From positions 1 through 21,293 of the forward strand of contig JAJRVB010000032.1 in NCBI GenBank assembly GCA_024277515.1: a DNA stretch of 21,293 bases. The letters run 5' to 3'. A program made the position numbers and the translations under genes. The notes beneath the pieces are model-generated. The model had not been told where the DNA came from. It made no database searches and saw only the letters and a program-made list of their open reading frames with translations. Source of the stretch: Nitrospirota bacterium (lineage in GTDB: Bacteria > Nitrospirota > Thermodesulfovibrionia > UBA6902). Numbering within the stretch: position 1 is the first letter of the stretch; the number at the start of each line of letters is the position of its first letter. Below, piece by piece: positions 15,840-21,293 of this stretch.

Positions 15840-15984
15840 AATGGCTTGAAGTTGAAATTGATGCATGATGAAAATGCGCTCTGAATGAGTCTGTTCATGT
15901 TAAAATCAGGCATAAAATCAGGGACATAATTTTCGCGTTTGGCCTGGTCTCAAATAAGTTTTCTTGATGACTCTATATGCAGTC

Positions 15985-16013
15985 TTGACATATATTTCGG
16001 GAAATGTTATCAA
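15985..16013 (+). promoter_or_regulatory. Candidate sigma-70 promoter for the rnf operon
   Basis: A perfect TTGACA (15985-15990) is followed after 17 bp by TATCAA (16008-16013, four of six consensus bases). This would give a leader of about 110 nt before rnfC, which contains the TATAAGCA tandem repeat and the TTGTC-N6-GACAA inverted pair. Judged by eye. Confidence 0.45.
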
Positions 16014-16078
16014 TAAACGCTTGATTCAAATTTTCTTCAAAAAGTATATTTTATAAGCATATAAGCAAAACTTAAGAC

Positions 16079-16094
16079 TTGTCTTTTTTGACAA
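16079..16094. promoter_or_regulatory. Inverted pair TTGTC-N6-GACAA in the rnf leader
   Basis: A perfect 5-bp inverted repeat surrounds six T residues, 36 bp before the rnfC start. The spacing would suit a dimeric regulator such as a Crp/Fnr- or Rex-like protein, but neither consensus is matched, so this is only a candidate operator. Confidence 0.25.
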
Positions 16095-16129
16095 ACACAT
16101 TGAATTGTACGATTGTCGAGGGTTGATAA

Positions 16130-17440
16130 ATGAGTAAGACTGCCACGTTTGAGAGAGGGATTCATCCGAAGTATCACAAGGAACTGGCCTCGGAAAAATC
16201 CATTGCCAGGGCTGCCCTGCCGGACAGGATTGTAGTCCCCGTCAGCCAGCATATCGGGGCGCCTGCAAAGCCGGAAGTCGTTATCGGTGATGAGGTGAAG
16301 AGGGGACAGGTAATCGGGTCAACAACAGGTTTTGTCTCTTCCCCCATTCATTCTTCCATTTCCGGAAAAGTCATAGCTATAGCCGACTTCCCCACATCCG
16401 TAGGCAAGATGGTGCAGTCGATTGTGATTGAGAGCGATGGAAAGGACGAACCGGTTGTGTTTAATGAAAATCCGGACTATGCCGGTCTTTCTCCTGATGA
16501 CATCAAGACATTGATAAAGGACGCGGGTATCGTCGGTATGGGGGGCGCGGCCTTTCCTACAAACGTAAAGCTCTCCCCGCCGAAGGAAAAAAGAATTGAC
16601 ACGGTGATAATAAACGGCGCCGAATGTGAACCTTATCTCACGGCGGACCACAGGCTCATGGCGGAACATCCAAAGGAAGTGGTTGAAGGACTCAAAATCA
16701 TTATGAAGTCCCTCGGTGTGAAAGAGGGTCATATCGGCATTGAGGAAAACAAGCCGGATGCCATAGAGGCCATGCGGTCTGCTGTTGCCTGTGAAACGGA
16801 TATAAAAATCTGGCCTCTGGAGGTCAAGTATCCTCAGGGTGCTGAAAAGATGCTGATCAGGGCGATCAAGGGCAGGGAGGTGCCGAGCAAGGGGCTCCCT
16901 ATGGATGTCGGCGCGGTCGTACAGAACGTCGGCACCGCGCTTGCCGTGTATGAGGCTGTTCGCTTTGGCAAACCTCTGATTGAGAGGGTGGTGACGATTA
17001 CGGGTACGGGGATAAAAGAGCCCGCAAATATGATGGTCCGTATCGGGACCCTGATGTCTGACGTTATAGAGCAGTGCGGCGGTCTTGTTGAAGGCGCGGT
17101 AAAGGTCATATCAGGAGGCCCCATGATGGGGTTTGCCCAGTGGACCCTTGATGTCCCTGTGGTAAAAGGCACATCCGGAATTCTGGTCATGGCCCATGAT
17201 GAATATGTCTCTTCTGATGAGTATTCCGCATGCATCAGGTGCGGAAGCTGCATTGATGTATGTCCCATGGGATTGAACCCGTCTATTCTGAGTATATATG
17301 CTGAAAAAGGTTTCTTTGAAGATGCAAAGGAGAACAACCTGTTTGACTGCTTTGAATGCGGCTCATGCGCGTATGTCTGTCCGGCAAAGAGACCGATGGT
17401 GCAATTTATGAGACTCGCGAAGTCTCAGGTGAAACCGTGA
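16130..17440 (+). CDS. rnfC: Rnf complex subunit RnfC (NADH/ferredoxin oxidoreductase arm)
   Basis: Peripheral cytoplasmic subunit of the Rnf ferredoxin:NAD oxidoreductase, carrying the nucleotide- and flavin-binding fold and two [4Fe-4S] clusters. It has 436 residues and lacks the long C-terminal repeats found in some proteobacterial RnfC. The N-terminal barrel-sandwich region is residues 1 to about 110. GMGGAAFPTNVK is the flavin-site glycine loop, and INGAECEPYLTADHRLM follows. Cluster ligands are Cys368-371-374-378 and Cys407-410-413-417. GAGGG at 16117-16122 gives a Shine-Dalgarno 7 nt before the ATG. It is the first gene of rnfCDGEAB, separated from rnfD by a 112-bp AT-rich spacer. Confidence 0.96.
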   Translation: MSKTATFERGIHPKYHKELASEKSIARAALPDRIVVPVSQHIGAPAKPEVVIGDEVKRGQVIGSTTGFVSSPIHSSISGKVIAIADFPTSVGKMVQSIVIESDGKDEPVVFNENPDYAGLSPDDIKTLIKDAGIVGMGGAAFPTNVKLSPPKEKRIDTVIINGAECEPYLTADHRLMAEHPKEVVEGLKIIMKSLGVKEGHIGIEENKPDAIEAMRSAVACETDIKIWPLEVKYPQGAEKMLIRAIKGREVPSKGLPMDVGAVVQNVGTALAVYEAVRFGKPLIERVVTITGTGIKEPANMMVRIGTLMSDVIEQCGGLVEGAVKVISGGPMMGFAQWTLDVPVVKGTSGILVMAHDEYVSSDEYSACIRCGSCIDVCPMGLNPSILSIYAEKGFFEDAKENNLFDCFECGSCAYVCPAKRPMVQFMRLAKSQVKP

Positions 17441-17538
17441 ATAAAATCAAAAATTTAATATCAAAATTATGGAACTATTCCATTGAAATTTCTTTTTTCT
17501 ACAAGTTTGATTTTTGATCTTTGATTTTTAATTTTATT
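17440..17538. repeat. AT-rich imperfect inverted repeat between rnfC and rnfD
   Basis: The arms 17440-17466 and 17512-17538 agree at 23 of 27 positions when one is reverse-complemented, with a 45-nt loop. The left arm begins at the rnfC stop, and the right arm ends just before the rnfD Shine-Dalgarno. The right arm also repeats the word TTTGAT three times. A related AT-rich hairpin lies before rnfB. Confidence 0.65.
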
Positions 17539-17552
17539 TAAGAGAGGATTAA

Positions 17553-18572
17553 ATGGCAACTGAAGCAAAGACTCCTGAATTAATAGTATCCGTAAGCCCG
17601 CATGTCAGGGGCGATGAGACTGTCGGACGCATCATGTGGACAGTCAATCTCTCCCTTTTGCCGGCTTTTATTATGTCAGTTTATTATTTCGGTCCGCTGG
17701 CAGCTTATGTCACAGGGCTGTGTATTGTAACATCCGTTCTCTTTGAGCATTTTTATCAGGTGAGTCTGAAGAAGAAGAGCACCATAGGGGACGGCAGTGC
17801 ATTCCTGACCGGGCTACTTCTGGGGCTGAACCTTCCTCCAAGCGTTCCGTTTTATATCCCGGTCGTAGGCTCACTCGTGGCAATCATTATAACCAAACTG
17901 CTGTTTGGCGGTCTGGGATACAACATCTTTAATCCCGCCCTTATCGGGAGGGCTTTCCTATTAATATCATTTCCAAAGCTTATGACCATATGGTCCGAGC
18001 CCACTGCGCAGTTTGTCGCCCTTGACGCAAAGACCACGGCAACGCCTCTCGGTATTTTAAAAGAAGGGGGGATTGCGAAACTGGTGGAAGTATTCGGCGA
18101 CAAGACGGACCTCTATATGAACCTGCTTATGGGGAGCAGGGCCGGTTCACTCGGTGAGACCTCGGTAATCGCCCTCCTGATCGGCGCGGCCCTTCTTATG
18201 TACAGGGGATACATTACATGGCACATCCCTTTTTCATTCCTTGCCACTGTAGGAGTGATGGCATGGGCGCTGGGCGGTGACAGCGGGTTCTTTACCGGAG
18301 ACCCGCTCATACATCTCCTGAGCGGAGGTCTGATACTCGGCGCTTTCTTTATGGCCACGGACTACGTGACATGTCCTTCTATCAGGAAGGGGCAGATAAT
18401 ATTCGGGATAGGATGCGGCGCGATCACGATGATGATACGTCTGAAGGGCGGTTTCCCTGAAGGTGTGATGTTTGCGATATTGCTGATGAACTGTTTTGCG
18501 CCGTTGATTGACCGGAGTGTAAAAGCCAGGATGTTCGGTGCAATCAAGGAGAAGAAGGAGCAGAAGAAATGA
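17553..18572 (+). CDS. rnfD: Rnf complex membrane subunit RnfD, covalent FMN
   Basis: Integral membrane subunit of the ion-pumping Rnf complex. It has 339 residues, many hydrophobic segments, and the NqrB/RnfD landmarks GDGSAFLTGLLLGLNLP and GGLGYNIFNPALIGRAF. The covalent FMN site is LDAKTTATPLG, with Thr164 as the expected attachment residue (TTAT instead of the SGAT/TSAT variants). AGAGAGGATT precedes the ATG. It is separated from rnfC by an AT-rich inverted repeat, and its stop overlaps the rnfG start by 4 bp (ATGA), so D and G are coupled. Confidence 0.96.
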   Translation: MATEAKTPELIVSVSPHVRGDETVGRIMWTVNLSLLPAFIMSVYYFGPLAAYVTGLCIVTSVLFEHFYQVSLKKKSTIGDGSAFLTGLLLGLNLPPSVPFYIPVVGSLVAIIITKLLFGGLGYNIFNPALIGRAFLLISFPKLMTIWSEPTAQFVALDAKTTATPLGILKEGGIAKLVEVFGDKTDLYMNLLMGSRAGSLGETSVIALLIGAALLMYRGYITWHIPFSFLATVGVMAWALGGDSGFFTGDPLIHLLSGGLILGAFFMATDYVTCPSIRKGQIIFGIGCGAITMMIRLKGGFPEGVMFAILLMNCFAPLIDRSVKARMFGAIKEKKEQKK

Positions 18573-19213
18573 CGGTAAAGGACATGGTAAAGATAACCCT
18601 TAACCTTGTTGTGATATATGTTGTCGGCGGACTGATTATGGCATTTGTGTACGCAAAGACCTCCCCCATCATGTTTATCAAGGCCAAGGAGGAGAAGGAA
18701 GCCGCGCTTAAGCTGATGATGCCCGAGGCGGACGCGATCGCAGCTATAGGCGAATGGTCACCCCATGAAAAAAAGGCGGAGTATTATGCAGCACAGAAAT
18801 GCGGGGAGCTGAAGGTCACGTCTGTGACAGATGAAAAGACCGGCAAAATAAAAGAGGAGAAAGAGTGCCTGAATCCCGAGGACATAGGTTATATTGTTGA
18901 AGGATTCGGAAAGGGCTATTCAAGTTACATCCATGTCCTCGCGTCAGTCGATAAAAATTTTATTGTACAGAAGATCAGCGTGCTGGGCCACGGGGAGACC
19001 CCCGGGCTTGGAGATGAGATAGAAAAGGATTATTTCCTGAATCAGTTTGAAGGGAAGAGTGCTGATAACCTTGTGGTGATAAAGGGTGAAACTCCCGACA
19101 AAATACAGGCAATAACGGGCGCGACGATTTCGAGCCGCGCTGTTACGGAAGATGGAGTGAAAAACGGTGTAATTATGTTGAAAGAAAAATTGTCCGGAGA
19201 GGTGCAGGGATGA
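18569..19213 (+). CDS. rnfG: Rnf complex subunit RnfG, periplasmic covalent FMN
   Basis: One-span membrane protein with a periplasmic FMN-binding domain. It has 214 residues. The membrane segment is about residues 9-29. GHGETPGLGDEI is the family landmark, and ITGATISSRAV carries the flavinylation motif with Thr186 as the expected FMN attachment residue. An insertion before the core (about 76-102) carries Cys78 and Cys100, which could form a disulfide if periplasmic; I do not recall this as a family feature. The gene overlaps rnfD and rnfE by 4 bp each. Covalent attachment would need ApbE, which is not in the window. Confidence 0.95.
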   Translation: MTVKDMVKITLNLVVIYVVGGLIMAFVYAKTSPIMFIKAKEEKEAALKLMMPEADAIAAIGEWSPHEKKAEYYAAQKCGELKVTSVTDEKTGKIKEEKECLNPEDIGYIVEGFGKGYSSYIHVLASVDKNFIVQKISVLGHGETPGLGDEIEKDYFLNQFEGKSADNLVVIKGETPDKIQAITGATISSRAVTEDGVKNGVIMLKEKLSGEVQG

Positions 19214-19836
19214 GTTTAAAGCCGAAAAGCAACAGGGAATTAATCAAGAACGGGATGTTCGGTGAAAATACGATATTCCGTATGGCAATCAGCTTATGTC
19301 CTTCAATTGCCGTTACTAACGGGATGAAGAACGGCCTGGCCCTGGGAATAGCTGTCGTGTTCGTTCAGACAATGGTCAATGCAACAGTTTCATTAATGAG
19401 AAACTTTATTCACCCTAAAATCCGCATACCTATATTCATGCTGATAATTGCCGGGTATGTCACGATCATTGACCTGCTGATGGCAACTTACGCAAGGCCC
19501 ATATATAAAGAGATAGGTCTGTATATTCAGATTATCGTTGCATTTGCATCGATATTTGCCAGGGCGGAAGTCTTTGCAAACAAAAACAAGGTATGGCCTT
19601 CAATATGTGATGGTCTGGGTATGGGAATCGGTTTTTTACTGGCCATGCTGGTAATAAGCTTTTTCAGGGAGCTGTTGGGAAAAGGAGAGCTCTTCGGATA
19701 TTCTCTGATTGCGGGGAATCCACTACTCATTATGATCCTGCCGGCAGGGGGCTTTCTGGCTGTTGGTCTGCTGATGGGATTTTTCAACTGGATTGACATG
19801 AGATTCTTCGGCGGAAAAGGGGCATCAGGAGTTTAA
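19210..19836 (+). CDS. rnfE: Rnf complex membrane subunit RnfE, with one cluster cysteine replaced
   Basis: Membrane subunit that, with RnfA, holds an iron-sulfur centre inside the membrane. It has 208 residues and about six membrane segments. The first cysteine motif is kept (Cys30 in ISLCPSIAVTN). At the second site the family has VxNCxxxGRAE, but here residues 110-120 read VAFASIFARAE, so Asn is Phe112 and the ligand Cys is Ala113. The rest, including GMGIGFLLAM, FFRELLGKGELFG and the PAGGF end, is ordinary RnfE. It is coupled to rnfG by a 4-bp overlap and lies 21 bp before rnfA. No frameshift is seen around the site. Confidence 0.94.
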   Translation: MSLKPKSNRELIKNGMFGENTIFRMAISLCPSIAVTNGMKNGLALGIAVVFVQTMVNATVSLMRNFIHPKIRIPIFMLIIAGYVTIIDLLMATYARPIYKEIGLYIQIIVAFASIFARAEVFANKNKVWPSICDGLGMGIGFLLAMLVISFFRELLGKGELFGYSLIAGNPLLIMILPAGGFLAVGLLMGFFNWIDMRFFGGKGASGV

Positions 19837-19857
19837 CTTATTTAAAGGGGTATCAAA

Positions 19858-20445
19858 ATGGATTGGACCAAACTTTTTGAATTAGTTGTATCATCAGCCT
19901 TGATCAACAACTTTGTCTTTACCATGTTTCTTGGTCTCTGCATATTCTTCGGTGTTTCCAAGAAGATGGAGACCGCGGTCGGCATGAGCATTACGTTTAC
20001 CATGGTCATGGTGGTGAGCGCGGCATTGAGCTGGGTTGTATATCAGTTTATCATGAAACCCCTTGACCTGACGTTCCTGAAGATCATTGTCTTTATCGGT
20101 ATTGTGGCGGCATTTGTGCAGTCCGCGGATACCATTATGAAAAAGGTCAGCCCTTCGCTTTATTACAAACTCGGGGTGTACCTTGCCCTGATTACAACAA
20201 ACTGCATTATTATTGCCGTTCCCCTGAAAAATGCCGGAGAGCATTATAATTTTTTCGAGAGTATGGCGTTTGCCCTGGGTTCAGGTATCGGCTTCGGGCT
20301 CGCCCTTATCATCATGGCAAGCATCCGGGAGAAACTTGAAGTTGCCGATGTGCCGGCCCCGTTCAGAGGGCTGCCCATATCATTTATTATTGCAGGGCTT
20401 ATCGCGCTTGCATTTACCGGTTTTTCAGGCTTGATAACACTTTAA
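19858..20445 (+). CDS. rnfA: Rnf complex membrane subunit RnfA
   Basis: Membrane partner of RnfE with the opposite topology. It has 195 residues, normal length, and about six membrane segments. Both expected cysteines are kept: Cys28 in FLGLCIFFGVSKK and Cys116 in ALITTNCIIIAV. The C-terminal ADVPAPFRGLPISFIIAGLIAL and GFSGLITL end is diagnostic of RnfA. A Shine-Dalgarno AAGGGG lies shortly before the ATG. A 114-bp AT-rich spacer separates it from rnfB. Confidence 0.96.
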   Translation: MDWTKLFELVVSSALINNFVFTMFLGLCIFFGVSKKMETAVGMSITFTMVMVVSAALSWVVYQFIMKPLDLTFLKIIVFIGIVAAFVQSADTIMKKVSPSLYYKLGVYLALITTNCIIIAVPLKNAGEHYNFFESMAFALGSGIGFGLALIIMASIREKLEVADVPAPFRGLPISFIIAGLIALAFTGFSGLITL

Positions 20446-20545
20446 ATCAAAGATGATAAATCAAAGATAAAAAGTGAGGAAAATGTATTATTTAATAATT
20501 CACTTTCCATTATTTTGATTTTATATTTTTAATATTTTATTTTTA
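20446..20545. repeat. AT-rich imperfect inverted repeat between rnfA and rnfB
   Basis: The core is a perfect 7-bp inverted pair, AAAGTGA (20471-20477) and TCACTTT (20500-20506). It extends outward imperfectly through ATAAATCAAAGATAA on the left and the complement of TTATTTTGATTTTAT on the right. It is rich in the same ATCAAA word as the rnfC-rnfD spacer. The rnfB Shine-Dalgarno (GAAGGTG) follows. Confidence 0.5.
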
Positions 20546-20559
20546 AAAGAAGGTGCATA

Positions 20560-21293
20560 ATGATTGATTTAAATAACAGAGTGAAAATATTAGTCTTCAT
20601 TGTTACTGCCGGGCTTCTGCTCTTCTGCTCTTCCGCTCTTTATGCCGGTGTGGGCGGCGGGGTAGAGGTGAGGGAAACTGTCGACCTGATAGAGCTTGTA
20701 GAATTTACAGCGGTATTTCTACTGGGCATCAGTGCGGTGTTCGGTATGGGCCTTGCTTTTGCTGCAAAAAAGTTTGCGGTCAAGGAGGACCCGCGGGTTG
20801 ATCAGGTGTCCGATGTGCTTGCGCATGCCCACTGCGGTGCGTGCGGGTTTCCCGGATGCCGTCAATACGCGGAACAGGTTGTCCTGAACCCCGATGTAAA
20901 ACCGACCCTCTGCACGCCCGGAGGGGAGGCGACTGCTGAAGCTGTTGCCAGAATTACCGGGAAGGTCATGGAACAGACCGAGCCCAGAATTGCGAGGGTC
21001 TTCTGTCAGGGCGGATGTACCAAGTCGGTCCGCCGGTTCAAATACGAAGGGGTCAAAGACTGCAAGGCGGCGATACTCGCAAGCGGGGGAGACAAGGGGT
21101 GCATTTATGGATGTCTCGGTTATGGTTCATGTGAGCGGGCCTGTCCGTTTGGCGCCATTAGCATGAATGATTAGAACCTCCCGGTCATTGATCCGGTAAA
21201 GTGCACTGCCTGCGGAATATGCGCCCAGACTTGCCCTGTGAATGTTATCGAGATACAGCCCGCTGCAAAACAGGTCATTGTCAGCTGTCACTC
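20560..21293 (+). CDS. rnfB: Rnf complex ferredoxin subunit RnfB, interrupted by an in-frame TAG and cut by the window end
   Basis: Polyferredoxin subunit that takes electrons from ferredoxin into Rnf. The N-terminus looks like a signal peptide or extra membrane segment (residues 9-29, ending ALYAG), followed by the usual anchor (about 45-68). The Fes-domain ligands are Cys92, 95, 100 and 118. A cysteine-rich domain follows (Cys149, 153, 168, 181, 185, 191, 195). A TAG at 21172-21174 is codon 205. The same frame then continues as NLPVIDPVKCTACGICAQTCP, giving cluster ligands Cys215, 218, 221 and 225, and stays open to the window end. RnfB homologs usually read through this point (MND then a short linker then PVID), so the TAG probably replaces a sense codon, perhaps GAG. 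The natural 3' end is not visible. Confidence 0.9.

Larger units (their letters stand above)
15785..16129. other. 345-bp divergent spacer between lptC and rnfC
   Basis: This spacer has no gene I can support. It holds a 12-bp-spaced direct repeat of TAAAATCAGG (15901-15910 and 15913-15922), a consensus-like TTGACA, an 8-mer tandem TATAAGCA twice (16052-16067), an inverted pair TTGTC-N6-GACAA (16079-16094), and a possible sigma-54 site (15824-15839). The frame of lptC also stays open leftward across 15785-15913. Confidence 0.7.

Noticed and set aside
16052..16067. Tandem TATAAGCA as an origin iteron or CRISPR-like repeat
   Set aside because: Only two copies of eight bases, with no DnaA boxes, spacers or cas genes nearby.
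5715..21174. Genome-wide recoding of TAA or TAG as a sense codon
   Set aside because: TAA ends trxB, ffh, rplS, rnhB and rnfA, and TAG ends rpsO and pnp, at their normal family ends, so both codons still terminate. TGA also ends many genes.
21172..21174. Pyrrolysine at the rnfB TAG
   Set aside because: RnfB is not a known pyrrolysine protein, the usual residue here is an ordinary linker residue, and no pyl genes are visible in the window.

Overview
This window looks like chromosome from a Gram-negative bacterium of moderate GC content. The Lpt lipopolysaccharide transport genes show an outer membrane, sigma-54 is present, and there is an rnfCDGEAB operon. The gene families and order are reminiscent of Nitrospirota or deltaproteobacteria-like anaerobes. 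That placement is inference from general resemblance; no marker here settles it. I see no phage, insertion sequence, CRISPR array, tRNA or rRNA.

Layout. (1) Bases 1-8978, + strand: thioredoxin (5' end outside the window), thioredoxin reductase, ffh, then a translation cluster (rpsP, khpA, trmD, rplS, rnhB), then rpsO, pnp and an M16 zinc protease. rimM, which normally lies between khpA and trmD, is absent from that place. (2) Bases 8982-15784, - strand, read from right to left: lptC, lptA, lptB, rpoN, hpf, rapZ, a NifS/selenocysteine-lyase-like PLP enzyme, and a RlaP/YcgL-type nucleotidyltransferase. This arm meets the first one tail to tail with only 3 bp between stop codons. (3) Bases 16130 to the window end, + strand: the Rnf complex in the order C-D-G-E-A-B, divergent from lptC across a 345-bp regulatory spacer.

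How the genes work together. Thioredoxin and its reductase form a redox pair. Ffh through pnp and hpf cover protein targeting, ribosome parts, tRNA modification, RNA turnover and ribosome hibernation. LptC, LptA and LptB belong to the LPS export bridge and its ATPase. Rnf couples ferredoxin and NAD redox to ion transport across the membrane.

Main oddities. Two conserved genes carry a premature in-frame stop with an intact family sequence on both sides: pnp (TAA at codon 46) and rnfB (TAG at codon 205, just before its second ferredoxin cluster). TAA, TAG and TGA all end other genes normally here, so general stop recoding is unlikely. RnfE lacks one of the cysteines that normally hold the membrane-embedded iron-sulfur centre (Ala113 is there instead). 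The two long spacers inside the rnf operon both hold AT-rich imperfect inverted repeats. I found no clear sign of an entirely new multi-gene system; the most unusual signals are these departures inside known complexes.
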